Shown: in pieces, positions 40,773-49,249 of the stretch
Layout: each line of letters starts with the position of its first letter
Numbering within the stretch: the stretch's first letter is position 1
Assembly (NCBI RefSeq): GCF_001591465.1
Contig: NZ_BCUY01000016.1
Coordinates: 1-63,374 of the forward strand
DNA from: Cytobacillus firmus NBRC 15306
GTDB taxonomy: Bacteria > Bacillota > Bacilli > Bacillales > Cytobacillaceae
Length of the DNA stretch: 63,374 nt
Direction of reading: 5' to 3'
The notes under the pieces: generated by a model
The model's input: only the letters and a program-made list of their open reading frames with translations
What the model was told of the DNA's origin: nothing
Databases searched by the model: none
Position numbers and translations under genes: made by a program

Positions 40773-41582
40773 TCAGTAAGTATAAAATTTAATATGATTT
40801 TTACGAAATTCTGATTCAGTCATGTCAAAATAGATTTTATATCCATTACCACTTGACCATGTAGTATCCATAATAACCCACCTATTGTTAACATATGCCT
40901 CGTTCCAGGCATGTCTTGAATCATCAAATGCAGAGTCGTGAATATTTACTCCAGGACTATCCTCAAACTGTTCGTAACCAGGACTATAGAATGAACCTCC
41001 AAGACCTGCAACTACTTTAGTTTTAATATCTAAAGAACGGAGTAAAGAGGCTGTTAAATTTGAATAACCTTCACAGACTGCTATCCTTGTGTTTAACACT
41101 GTTAGAGCTGATTGATAAGGACCTGCAGTTTTATTCCGAAATCTTTCATAATCGTAACTAATATTTTGACTAACCCAATCATGAATTGCCTTTGCCTTTT
41201 GATAATCATCAGTTATACCTTTTGTAATATCTTTAGCAAGGTTCACAATTTTTTTATTCTCACTAGGTATATCCTTTCCATTAGGCAGAAGATACACTTT
41301 TTCGCTTGTCTGAGTGGTTGTACTAAACACTCGTTTTGGGACTCTGGTTTCTGTATCAACATTGTAAATATCAACCTTGTAATGACCTTCTCCCAAAGAC
41401 AAATCTATTTTCTTGCTGTATTTTCTTTCAAGTCCGAAAAAATTTGAGACCCAAGCCTTATTTTCGCTATTACATTTTGGCTTATTAAACGGCAGCCATG
41501 GATCGGGTCTACATTCACCTAAATAACTGGGAGTCCATAAGTACTTAACGGTCTTATTACCCTTGCTGGCGACTATTTCCAT
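40773..41582 (-). CDS. Transglutaminase-like protein, probably 5'-truncated
   Basis: 269 residues. Transglutaminase-like cysteine peptidase core: Cys in AVCEGYSNL, His in SRHAWNEAYV and Asp in VIMDTTWSSG, preceded by KAKAIHDWVSQNISYDYE. Bacterial relatives are usually secreted or membrane-bound and act as peptidases or cross-linking enzymes on surface proteins. Here there is no signal peptide, and the ATG has AAAGG abutting it with no spacing. The frame is open upstream (FVYYGSFKR) into a GGGACGGTTC element at 41603. It is therefore likely that a REP/MITE-type insertion or deletion removed the 5' end. The catalytic domain is intact, but expression and export are doubtful. Confidence 0.65.
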   Translation of the reverse strand: MEIVASKGNKTVKYLWTPSYLGECRPDPWLPFNKPKCNSENKAWVSNFFGLERKYSKKIDLSLGEGHYKVDIYNVDTETRVPKRVFSTTTQTSEKVYLLPNGKDIPSENKKIVNLAKDITKGITDDYQKAKAIHDWVSQNISYDYERFRNKTAGPYQSALTVLNTRIAVCEGYSNLTASLLRSLDIKTKVVAGLGGSFYSPGYEQFEDSPGVNIHDSAFDDSRHAWNEAYVNNRWVIMDTTWSSGNGYKIYFDMTESEFRKNHIKFYTY

Positions 41583-41602
41583 CCTTTTGAATGAGCCGTA
41601 GT

Positions 41603-41942
41603 AAACAAAGGGACGGTTCTCCTGTTTCTTGGGTGAACGTGGAAAAGCTTATCACTATTCAATCTAAAACCGATGCAGGTCTTCCTTTCTCCCATGCCTT
41701 AATTACTTCCTGTCTACCTACACTTAAAAATGTTTGAAATCAAAAAAGTTATCTTAATGCAATTTTCTAATAAATGGAGAGGAATATCGTTTGCCCTTCA
41801 AGGATTGAGGGAAAGCTAAAATTTTAATGAATAAGACTAAAAGGGGATCAATGTATTAAAGTGTGGAAAGGCCATATAACTGTTTCGCATATTGGAAAAT
41901 ACAAAACATTATGAGAACATATGAACCGTCCCAGTGTTTTCC
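41603..41942. mobile_element. Candidate MITE-like element bounded by GGGACGGTTC inverted repeats
   Basis: GGGACGGTTC near 41610 and its exact reverse complement GAACCGTCCC at 41923 bracket about 325 bp with no intact gene (AT-rich, a few short frames). This could be one non-autonomous element or two independent REP elements; the same repeat family is present elsewhere nearby. It separates the truncated transglutaminase-like gene from the next terminator. Confidence 0.4.
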
Positions 41943-41961
41943 CTATGGCAAATATAAAAAC

Positions 41962-41984
41962 GCGTCTCTTTATTAAAGAGACGC
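41962..41984 (-). terminator. Intrinsic terminator after the NPCBM-like gene
   Basis: Stem GCGTCTCTTT / AAAGAGACGC with a three-base loop, then GTTTTTATATTT on the minus strand. Confidence 0.85.
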
Positions 41985-41997
41985 ATTGTTGTAATCC

Positions 41998-42816
41998 TTA
42001 CTTCGTTGCCGTTAAAGTAACATTATATATATCCCCATCATAAAAAGCTCCTCCCCCTGATGATTTGTAGCTTTCATAATTTAAGAAATAAATTTTTAAA
42101 ATGTTTACCCCCTGTAAATCTACATCAAAGTATAAAGGGTCATCTCCAGCTTCAGTAGTATATTCTTTAATTAATGTCTCATTTCCCTTTTTATCCACAC
42201 TATAAAAAGTAACTCCGCCTTTATCATCACTTCCTAACTCTCTATAGGGAACTACAAGGTATCCTCTTATTTGGCTATAGTTTGAGTGAAGCATATAAGT
42301 TGTATAACCACCACCATCACCCATTCTATTCATTGGTGCAATTGTTTTATCTAAAATATTAAATTTCGCTCTTTCTTCTGTATATACATTCGTATTGTTA
42401 CCCTCGTAAGGTTCCAAGTCAGAAATATCAACTTGGAAACGACATGCTACTGCTGCTAATTTCGTCTTACTCGGCGTTTCATAAGTTACTTTGGAATCCC
42501 GGTCAACATAGTAACCGCCACCAACACTTAATAAACCAGGCTTAAAAGCATAAATCCGGTAAAACTCTCCTGCTTTTAATGTACGAGATAACGTTCTTTT
42601 ATCTCCATCTAGTTTAAATAATGGTGTATCTTTCTTAATGAGGAGACGTCCTATCTGCCCAGGTACTAACTCAATTCCATCCCACCAAATTTTCTTTTGT
42701 CCTTTAAACTGTTCACAAAAAAACGGATCATAGTCATCCTCTTTTGCCATTATACTTGGAGTGTATACACCAAGTAGTAAGATTAAAGAAAGCATAAAGA
42801 TACTAAATTTTTTCAC
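41998..42816 (-). CDS. Secreted WDG/TPSK-module protein with NPCBM-like C-terminal domain
   Basis: 272 residues from a GTG start; AGGAGGAAGG lies just upstream. Signal peptide about 1-24. Type-B WDG/TPSK module between Cys34 and Cys125 (KIWWDGIELVPGQIGR, YRIYAFKPG, YETPSKTKL). Residues about 130-272 form a beta-rich domain (YTTYMLHSNYSQIRGYLVVP, YFDVDLQGVNILKIYFLNY) resembling NPCBM/NEW2-type carbohydrate-binding modules. There is no enzyme domain, so it may be a two-headed binder linking wall polymer to another glycan. The NPCBM assignment is by pattern only. Confidence 0.75.
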   Translation of the reverse strand: MKKFSIFMLSLILLLGVYTPSIMAKEDDYDPFFCEQFKGQKKIWWDGIELVPGQIGRLLIKKDTPLFKLDGDKRTLSRTLKAGEFYRIYAFKPGLLSVGGGYYVDRDSKVTYETPSKTKLAAVACRFQVDISDLEPYEGNNTNVYTEERAKFNILDKTIAPMNRMGDGGGYTTYMLHSNYSQIRGYLVVPYRELGSDDKGGVTFYSVDKKGNETLIKEYTTEAGDDPLYFDVDLQGVNILKIYFLNYESYKSSGGGAFYDGDIYNVTLTATK

Positions 42817-42944
42817 GTTACAACCTTCCTCCTTTTGACTGGTAATATAGTTTTATTTTACCATGAAATAGCAAGAATATAGTAAAATACTAATAATTAT
42901 TAGTTATTTATACCTATAACCAGTAATTGTGTGGACTACGCAAA

Positions 42945-42968
42945 AATAAAGGGACAGCTCCCCCGTCC
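42945..42968 (+). repeat. REP-like element beside the RAYT gene
   Basis: AAAGGGACAGCTCCCCCGTC and following C run: inverted GGGAC...GTCCC arms within 25 bp, ending four bases from the stop codon of the transposase gene. Confidence 0.55.
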
Positions 42969-42971
42969 CCC

Positions 42972-43748
42972 CTAAGCCTTAAAAACAAGATTCAAAGAAA
43001 CTCCAAAAATCCTGGCTGCCTGGCGGAGTGATAAGCCGTCGATCTCTTTGACTTTTTGCAATGCTTCATTTCTTTTTTCCTTAGGTAAACTTTTCACCTG
43101 TGCAATTTCGATTGGACCAAGCAGCTTCTTAATCTCCATCACGGCTTCTTTATCGGTTAATCTCTTTCGGTTCACCTGATCCTCCAGGCAGGTATCATTA
43201 TTGAGGGTTTCATTAAATTCTTTAAACCGTCTTCGAGCGACTTTGATATCATCAGAAAACAACTTCAGCACATAATCAGCATTCAGCAAGTTTTTGGGCT
43301 GAGTGCTTTTGCCATAGTATCCTTGGCAGCTGCTCCATTCCCACTCTGCAGGCTGGTTCACCATTCCCGCTTTTACTGGATTTTGATGGATATATCTCAC
43401 AACAGTAAGAAAATATTTTCTGCTTTCAACTACTTCACTTTTGAAGCGGTCCTGAAATAGATGCCCTGTTGTTCTGTACTTCCAGTTGTAGTACCCGACA
43501 TAGCTGACTCCTGCCCGTTTCATGGATGCGGAAATATCTTCATTGCCCTCTTTAATAAGGAGATGTACATGATTACTCATCAGGCACCAGGCATAAATGA
43601 ACAATTCACATTTCTTTTTATATTTTTTGAGAATTTCCAGGAATTTCGCCCAGTCCTCATCATCATGAAAGATCTCCTGGCGATTTGCGCCTCTCCAAAT
43701 AATATGATAAATTCCCGTTTTACTTTTCTTCCTGGCTTCACGCGGCAT
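42972..43748 (-). CDS. REP-associated tyrosine transposase (RAYT, Y1_Tnp family)
   Basis: 258 residues from the ATG at 43748 behind GGGTGATAG; a longer frame adds six residues. It has the single-strand HUH nuclease plan of IS200-type transposases: the H-x-H motif in SNHVHLLIK near 60, YVGYYNWKYRTTGHLFQDRFKS, and the candidate catalytic Tyr in VVRYIHQNPVKAG. The C-terminal 60 residues carry a helix-turn-helix-like end (LSLRQAARIFGVSL). RAYTs are single-copy domesticated transposases that act on REP palindromes. The surrounding GGGACNGTTC elements (six within 6 kb, one touching its 3' end) are the obvious substrates. Just upstream lies a fragment of a ComM-like gene. Confidence 0.88.
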   Translation of the reverse strand: MPREARKKSKTGIYHIIWRGANRQEIFHDDEDWAKFLEILKKYKKKCELFIYAWCLMSNHVHLLIKEGNEDISASMKRAGVSYVGYYNWKYRTTGHLFQDRFKSEVVESRKYFLTVVRYIHQNPVKAGMVNQPAEWEWSSCQGYYGKSTQPKNLLNADYVLKLFSDDIKVARRRFKEFNETLNNDTCLEDQVNRKRLTDKEAVMEIKKLLGPIEIAQVKSLPKEKRNEALQKVKEIDGLSLRQAARIFGVSLNLVFKA

Positions 43749-43778
43749 CTCTATCACCCGTATCAATTAGATTCATAT

Positions 43779-43890
43779 TATTTTTGCCTGCTTTCACCTG
43801 TCCGGAAATCTTGCCTGCTTCTAACATGTCTAATGTTTTCTTAGGGAACTCTCCCATTTCATCGAGAAAAAGTACCTTAACTCCATTCAA
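43779..43890 (-). pseudogene. Fragment of a ComM/YifB-like Mg-chelatase-type ATPase gene
   Basis: The minus strand reads LNGVKVLFLDEMGEFPKKTL then DMLEAGKISGQVKAG, closely matching the Walker B region of ComM/YifB-type AAA proteins (N-G-V-L-F-L-D-E-x-x-E-F). Only about 37 codons remain. The upstream end coincides with the start of a 220-bp direct repeat. Confidence 0.55.
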
Positions 43891-44308
43891 TATTTTCCCA
43901 TATTTTAGGTAGCTAAAAAGCCCATCAAATCAACGTTTCTCAAAGCTGAAAACCTCGATTTTAGCCATTTTATCTTCATATACTAACAAAATGGTACTAT
44001 GTTATATAGATAAATCCCATATATTGTATGTTTTGTGACTTTTCAACGATTTTTCACACAATATGTTGTGGTAATCTATTAACCATTCTGACTTCCTTAA
44101 CTCCATTCAATATTTTTCCATATTTTAGGTTGTTAAAAACCCCGTCAAATCAACGTTTTCCAAAACCAAAACACCCGATTTTAGCCATTTTATCTTCATA
44201 TACTAACAAAATGGTACTATGTTATATAGATAAAACCCATATATTGTATATTTTCCACTGATTTTAACACAATATGTTGTGGTCATCTATCAACCATTCT
44301 CAGTTCCC
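43875..44308 (+). repeat. Two-copy direct repeat of about 220 bp
   Basis: Copy 1 runs about 43875-44094 and copy 2 about 44095-44308. Both start CCTTAACTCCATTCAATATT and share long identical blocks such as TTTTAGCCATTTTATCTTCA and AAATGGTACTATGTTATATA, ending AACCATTCT. No gene is contained. The interval 43749-44401 holds only this repeat and the ComM-like fragment. Confidence 0.8.
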
Positions 44309-44401
44309 CTCCACCATTCAAAAAAGTCAGCCAGCACCAGCTTCAAGTCCTAAAACGCACCCCATACACCTAGCACCAGCCAACCCAATTAGATCTGTTA
44401 C

Positions 44402-44749
44402 TCATAAAAAAGGTACATCGTCTTCGTCTTCGTCATCCCCCGGTGATTCCTCAGAATGAACACTGCAGCGCACCTCACTATCAACATAGTGAATAACCCC
44501 ATCAACAGGACAAACTTCTTCACCAAAATCCAATAAAAGCTGACCAAACGCAGCCTCCGAGTGCTCTACTCCCTCCAAATGAAGATGCCGTTCATACTGT
44601 CTCTCAACCTCTGCTGTATTCGCATTACAAACATCCCGCCTAGTCTTCTCAATAACACCGCCTATCGACAAAACCGCAATGGCAGCAAGAATCCCCAAAA
44701 CAGCAATCACAGCCAATAACTCCACGAGTGTAAAGCCTCTTGAATTAAT
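44402..44749 (-). CDS. Type IV pseudopilin / prepilin-like protein
   Basis: 115 residues if started at an ATT codon at 44749, six bases after GGAGGG; the nearest conventional start in frame (TTG at 44785) has no ribosome site and lies in a mini-hairpin. The N-terminus has the class-III signal: basic leader, then G-FTLVELLAV with Glu5 after the cleavage Gly and a hydrophobic helix (IAVLGILAAIAVLSIGG). The rest is short with two Cys (VCNAN, VRCSV) and an acidic tail (DDEDEDDVPFL). It would be processed by a prepilin peptidase. No pilus assembly ATPase or platform gene is nearby, so it is a stray pseudopilin, perhaps a minor subunit of the competence pilus. Confidence 0.7.
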   Translation of the reverse strand: MNSRGFTLVELLAVIAVLGILAAIAVLSIGGVIEKTRRDVCNANTAEVERQYERHLHLEGVEHSEAAFGQLLLDFGEEVCPVDGVIHYVDSEVRCSVHSEESPGDDEDEDDVPFL

Positions 44750-44769
44750 AGAAATCCCTCCATCGAAGA

Positions 44770-46045
44770 AGCTCGAAGAGCTCAATATTAATAATCAATA
44801 AGTCCATTCCATCCGAGTTTCTTCTATATTATATATACGTAAATTAAAACCCCGAATATAAACCCAAACAAACAGCTCGAAGAGCTGGCATAATTATCGA
44901 TTACTCCCCTCCATCCAAACCAAAGCTCGAAGAGCTGCCCCCAACAACCTAAAATCAAAACTTCACAATCCTAAACCCCTCCAATTTCTCCTCCAAAAAC
45001 CCAACCAGCTCATCCCTCAACCCATCATCCTGAAGCGCCATCTCAATCGTCGTCTTAATAAACCCAAACTTCTCCTCAACATCATACCTCACACCCTCAA
45101 AATCATAAGCAAACACCCGCTGGATCTGATTCAGCTTCTGAATCGCATCCGTCAGCTGAATCTCACCGCCTGCTCCCAGCTCCTGCTGCTCCAAAAACAT
45201 AAAAATCTCCGGATTCAAAATATACCGGCCCATAATCGCCAGATTCGAAGGCGCAGTCCCCTGCTTCGGCTTCTCAACAAAGTGATTAACCTGATACGTC
45301 CTGCCAATCTGATCCGAAGGATCAATCACTCCATAACGATGCGTCTCCTCAGGATTCACACTCTGCACCCCGATAATCGAAGCCTGCGTACCTTCATACT
45401 CATCCATCAGCTGACGCAGACAAGGCCTCTCCGCCTGAACAATATCATCCCCAAGCAGCACCGCAAACGGCTCATCCCCGATGAACTTCCGTGCACACCA
45501 CACCGCATGTCCAAGCCCTTTCGGCTCCTTCTGCCGGATATAATGAATATCCACCTTCGAAGGCTCTTTCACCTTCTCAAGCAAATCAAACTTCTCCTTC
45601 TGAATAAGATTCTCCTCAAGCTCAAAAGAATGATCAAAATGATCCTCAATCGCCCGCTTTCCCTTACCGGTCACAATAATAATATCCTCAATCCCCGAAG
45701 CCACAGCTTCTTCAACTATATATTGAATCGTCGGCTTATCGACAATCGGCAGCATCTCTTTCGGCATCGCCTTCGTTGCCGGCAGAAACCTAGTACCTAA
45801 CCCCGCCGCCGGAATAATCGCCTTTCTCACTTTCTTCATACTATAACCTCCTCTAAACTTCCCAAATTCATTTATTAACCCGAAAGGGTCCATCACCCTC
45901 ACACACAACCCGAAGGGTGGATATTGCTAATATTAATATTGCGCTTTCCCCCAAACAAAGCCCGAAGGGCAGCTCTCCTAAAAAGCTCCCCCTCACTCAA
46001 TAAGCCCGAAGGGCGCCACTAAACCCATCCAAGGCCCCGAAGGGG
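44770..46045. repeat. Cluster of GAA-loop mini-hairpins
   Basis: Short perfect palindromes with a GAA (or GAAA) loop closed by C-G: AGCTCGAAGAGCT at 44770, 44874 and 44924; ACCCGAAAGGGT at 45878; ACCCGAAGGGT at 45908; GCCCGAAGGGC at 45960 and 46004; CCCCGAAGGGG at 46035. A further one lies inside the epsC-like gene at 46329 (ATAACCCGAAAGGGTTAT). All but the last are intergenic around galU. Stem sequences differ while loop and closing pair are kept. Confidence 0.8.
44955..45839 (-). CDS. galU: UTP-glucose-1-phosphate uridylyltransferase
   Basis: 294 residues from the ATG at 45839 behind AGAGGAGG; the frame extends 23 codons upstream through a hairpin without a start site. Classic GalU/GtaB features: [27 protein letters not shown] nucleotide loop (near 5-31), [22 protein letters not shown] near 130, EKPKQG, and [14 protein letters not shown] near 225. 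It forms UDP-glucose from UTP and glucose-1-phosphate in the cytosol, for glycolipid anchors, teichoic acid glucosylation and exopolysaccharide. It follows the epsC-like gene in the same direction after about 230 bp that contains five mini-hairpins. Codon use here is C-rich on the plus strand compared with the flanking surface genes. Confidence 0.95.
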   Translation of the reverse strand: MKKVRKAIIPAAGLGTRFLPATKAMPKEMLPIVDKPTIQYIVEEAVASGIEDIIIVTGKGKRAIEDHFDHSFELEENLIQKEKFDLLEKVKEPSKVDIHYIRQKEPKGLGHAVWCARKFIGDEPFAVLLGDDIVQAERPCLRQLMDEYEGTQASIIGVQSVNPEETHRYGVIDPSDQIGRTYQVNHFVEKPKQGTAPSNLAIMGRYILNPEIFMFLEQQELGAGGEIQLTDAIQKLNQIQRVFAYDFEGVRYDVEEKFGFIKTTIEMALQDDGLRDELVGFLEEKLEGFRIVKF

Positions 46046-46070
46046 ACTGCCCTCAAACCTAAAATGCTCC

Positions 46071-47891
46071 CTACTCCACCCCAGCAGCCATCCTATTCCC
46101 CCGCCGGTTCGCCAAATTCAGCACAAACTCACTAATCTCCTCACTGCTCATATCCCCAAAATTCTCAATCAGGTAATGAACCTCATCCTCCTGATCCAAA
46201 ACAGCCTTCCCAATAAAAATCTTCGGAAACACCGCTTCCTTATGAACTTCCTTTTCATTGAGAAGCTCCTCAAACATCTTCTCCCCAGGCCGGATTCCTG
46301 AGAACTTAATCCCAATCTCTTCCTCGGAATAACCCGAAAGGGTTATCAGGTTCCTCGCCAAATCAACTATCTTAACCGGCTCACCCATATCCAAAACAAA
46401 AACCTCTCCGCCGCGGGCCAATGCACCCGCCTGCATCACAAGCCTCGAAGCCTCCGGTATCGTCATGAAGTACCTCGTCATCTCCGGATGCGTAACCGTA
46501 ACCGGCCCGCCAGCCTGAATCTGCTTTTTAAAGAGCGGAATCACACTCCCTCGGCTGCCAAGCACATTCCCAAACCTTACAGCCACAAACTTCGTCGCAC
46601 TATGCTTATCAATCTCCTGGATCACCATCTCCGCAATGCGCTTCGTAGACCCCATCACATTCGTAGGATTGACCGCCTTATCCGAAGAAACCAGGACGAA
46701 CGTTCTAACTCCGAAGGTGTCCGCAGCTTCAGCTACATTCTTCGTTCCAATGACATTGTTCTTCACAGCTTCTTTCGGATTATATTCCATCAGAGGCACA
46801 TGCTTATGCGCCGCAGCATGATACACCGCATCGGGACGATGGATATCCATCACTTCAAAGATCCGTCTGCCATCCTGAATATCCGCAATAACAGGCAGTA
46901 TCTCGATTTCGGTCCGATATTGATTTCTCAGTTCCATGTCAATCTGGTAAATCGAATTCTCCCCATGCCCTAAGAGAAGCAGCTTTTTCGGCTTGAATTT
47001 GCACACCTGCCGGCAGATTTCGGAGCCGATTGAGCCGCCCGCACCTGTAACGAGGATCGTTTTTCCTGTCAGTTTCTTTGAAATACTGTTAATATCCAGC
47101 TCGACTGGATCCCGTCCAAGCAGGTCTTCCACTTGAACATCCCGGAACTGGTTAAAGGACACATTTCCGAGCATAACGTCTTCGATCAGCGGCATAATGA
47201 CCGTTTTTGCCCTTGTTCCTGCGCATTCTTCATAAATCCGTTTCATTTCATCCTTGCTGAGCGAAGGAATAGCAATGACAATATGGTCGATATCCAGGGT
47301 TTCAGCCATCTTTTTGATTCGTTTTGAATTCCCGACAACCGGAAGACCCAGGATATGTAATTTATTTTTCTTCGGATCATCATCAATAAAGGCAACTGGT
47401 TTGATTTCAGCATCTTTATTTTTCAGCAGCTGCCTTGCCAGCATCGTCCCGGCTGCGCCTGCTCCAATGATCATGGCCCGCTTTTGTTCAACTGCCGGCT
47501 TAATGTACCGGTCCCGGTACACCCGCCACGAAAAACGCGAGCCGCCGATTAACAGCACATGCATCATCCACGCAAGCATTAGCGCTCTAAAATAAACATT
47601 CCCAATCAACAGTTGCTGCACAGCTCCTGTCACCATAATCGACAAACTGACCGCCTTCACAATCGCTACCAGTTCCCTCACACTCGCATACTCCCAAGCC
47701 TTGTTGTACAAGCGGTACAAAGAAGCAAAAAAATGATGGCTCATCAAAAGCGTGATCGAGCTAATCAAAATCAATTCAGACTTAAAGATCTCCAAAGTTG
47801 GATGCAGTGTCAGCACACTCACATAAATCGCAGATAAAACAATCAATGAATCCAATAAAACCAAAAAAGTTAACCTCTTACCGTACGTCAA
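46071..47891 (-). CDS. Membrane nucleotide-sugar dehydratase/epimerase (EpsC/CapD type, UDP-GlcNAc 4,6-dehydratase family)
   Basis: 606 residues from a TTG start seven bases after GGGGG. Four N-terminal membrane segments (about 1-115), a CoA-binding-like Rossmann part (AMIIGAGAAGTMLARQLL, about 140-260) and a short-chain dehydrogenase domain (TILVTGAGGSIGSEICRQ, YHAAAHKHVPLME, SSDKAVNPTNVMGSTKR, about 285-590). These enzymes convert UDP-GlcNAc to 4-keto-6-deoxy sugars for capsule or EPS precursors. B. subtilis epsC sits after epsAB and the EAR RNA; here the same RNA lies upstream, supporting an epsC-like role. No glycosyltransferases follow; galU does. Confidence 0.92.
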   Translation of the reverse strand: MTYGKRLTFLVLLDSLIVLSAIYVSVLTLHPTLEIFKSELILISSITLLMSHHFFASLYRLYNKAWEYASVRELVAIVKAVSLSIMVTGAVQQLLIGNVYFRALMLAWMMHVLLIGGSRFSWRVYRDRYIKPAVEQKRAMIIGAGAAGTMLARQLLKNKDAEIKPVAFIDDDPKKNKLHILGLPVVGNSKRIKKMAETLDIDHIVIAIPSLSKDEMKRIYEECAGTRAKTVIMPLIEDVMLGNVSFNQFRDVQVEDLLGRDPVELDINSISKKLTGKTILVTGAGGSIGSEICRQVCKFKPKKLLLLGHGENSIYQIDMELRNQYRTEIEILPVIADIQDGRRIFEVMDIHRPDAVYHAAAHKHVPLMEYNPKEAVKNNVIGTKNVAEAADTFGVRTFVLVSSDKAVNPTNVMGSTKRIAEMVIQEIDKHSATKFVAVRFGNVLGSRGSVIPLFKKQIQAGGPVTVTHPEMTRYFMTIPEASRLVMQAGALARGGEVFVLDMGEPVKIVDLARNLITLSGYSEEEIGIKFSGIRPGEKMFEELLNEKEVHKEAVFPKIFIGKAVLDQEDEVHYLIENFGDMSSEEISEFVLNLANRRGNRMAAGVE

Positions 47892-48006
47892 TATATAACC
47901 CCCTTTAATATGAAGCTTTTATGTAAGCTGTTTTCGTAAGGTTTCTCTCTTTTTAAAAAACAAATGGCCTTTCTAAAAAAAACATATAATTTTTACAAAA
48001 TAAATA

Positions 48007-48048
48007 CTTAATGAAAACACACGTGTCATGACACATACTTTCATTAAG
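48007..48048 (-). terminator. Intrinsic terminator in the leader of the epsC-like gene
   Basis: Ten-base stem CTTAATGAAA / TTTCATTAAG enclosing a 12-base palindrome GTGTCATGACAC, followed on the minus strand by TATTTATTTTG. It lies between the EAR RNA and the epsC-like start codon, so it is a natural target of antitermination. Confidence 0.7.
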
Positions 48049-48069
48049 CATCTATCTTTTATATTAAAA

Positions 48070-48192
48070 ATCGGGCATCTAACCCGCCCTCACACCATAC
48101 CACCGACAACAGGTGTCTAAGGATAAGATGATGATCTCATCCCACAGTATGGCCGAGTGCCTCCATTGATATTGGTTGGGAGACATCACCAC
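48070..48192 (-). promoter_or_regulatory. EAR (epsC) antitermination RNA
   Basis: The minus strand of this non-coding stretch has many paired segments: CCATAC / GTATGG, GGATGAG / CTTATCC, CACC / GGTG, and a final CGGGTTAGATGCCCG. From memory its conserved words (CTCGGCCATACTGTGGGATG, CCTTAGACACCTGTTGTCGG) look like the EAR/epsC RNA of Bacillus, which lies just before epsC in eps operons and lets RNA polymerase pass terminators over long distances. Its position after the kinase and phosphatase genes and before the epsC-like gene fits exactly. Positions 48193-48379 hold nothing else recognised. Confidence 0.78.
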
Positions 48193-48379
48193 AACTCAAA
48201 AAACTATATTTTCCATCAAAAGAAAATTATGTATACACTATAGTAATAGTTTAAATCAGCACCCTTATAAAAATTTCAAAGGGTGCTATAAACCTTGAAT
48301 AATCATAAAGAATTAGTTCATATTACCTATATAAATGCTAAAAATAATACAATAGCTAACTAAGCTATTATAAAAACAG

Positions 48380-49147
48380 TTAAAATAGCCCTAAAAACTT
48401 CTTAGTCTTAACCTTCTCCGGCGGCTCTTTATAAACATTCTGCCCCTGCACCAGAAGCTCTGCATTTTCTGTAAACAGAAATACCGTATCAATTCCATAG
48501 GATTGATCAACTTCATCATAAGCTTCACTCAGCCGATAAGGCCGATTGGTAAGATTATGGGCATCCGATGAAATAAAATGAGTCAGATTTGCTTCTATGA
48601 GCTGACAGGAAAATTTCTTTATCTTCTTTCCGAAATGCCCGGTGAGGCTTGAAGCAGTCACTTGTGTTAATGCACCATTATTCACAAGCCTGTAAAGAAT
48701 GTCCGGCTCCTGAATGATTTCCTGATTTCGTTCAGGATGGACAATGATCGGGGTCAGTCCTTCCATCTGGATCTCATAGAGCAGTTTTTCCGTATAACGC
48801 GGGACATGGGAGGATGGAAGTTCAATGAATAAATACTGCCCGCCATTATTCAAGGTAAGAATTTCACCTTTGCGGTAGTCCTCCAGGATTTCACCGTAAA
48901 TTCTGGGCTCCTGGCCGGGAAGAACCGTAAGCGGAATCTGTTTCTCTTTCAGCACTTCGTTTAACTCGCCTGTTTTCAGCAAGATGGCGTCTTTGCTATT
49001 TTCATAGCGGCCATTTTTATGATGCGGAGTTGCGATGATGGTATGAACGCCTTCCTTTACAGCCGCTTCTGCCATAGCAAGCGTGTCATTGAGGCTTTCA
49101 CATCCATCATCGATCCCAAACAAAAGGTGGGTATGAATGTCAATCAT
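48380..49147 (-). CDS. PHP-family protein-tyrosine phosphatase (CpsB/YwqE type)
   Basis: 255 residues, ATG behind AGGAGGGG. PHP metal site: DIHTHLL at 3-9, ATPHHKNGRY near 40, IVHPERN near 137 and SSDAHN near 195. This family removes phosphate from the C-terminal Tyr cluster of the BY-kinase encoded just upstream, so controlling chain length and export of capsule or EPS. It is in the same transcription unit order as in ywqCDE and streptococcal cps loci. The next element downstream is the EAR RNA. Confidence 0.93.
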   Translation of the reverse strand: MIDIHTHLLFGIDDGCESLNDTLAMAEAAVKEGVHTIIATPHHKNGRYENSKDAILLKTGELNEVLKEKQIPLTVLPGQEPRIYGEILEDYRKGEILTLNNGGQYLFIELPSSHVPRYTEKLLYEIQMEGLTPIIVHPERNQEIIQEPDILYRLVNNGALTQVTASSLTGHFGKKIKKFSCQLIEANLTHFISSDAHNLTNRPYRLSEAYDEVDQSYGIDTVFLFTENAELLVQGQNVYKEPPEKVKTKKFLGLF

Positions 49148-49249
49148 GCCACACCCCTCCTTTTTTTCTAAAATTAGACAGCATTCTCCAACTACATATC
49201 ATACAATATTTCCTTTTTATTGAAAATAGGTGAATTTTGTCGAATTAAT

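Noticed and set aside
45282..45800. Plus-strand frames of 160-190 residues opposite galU, the epsC-like gene and the solenoid gene
   Set aside because: They lie antisense to well-supported genes, lack ribosome sites and have Arg/His/Leu- or Ser/Pro-rich composition typical of shadow frames.
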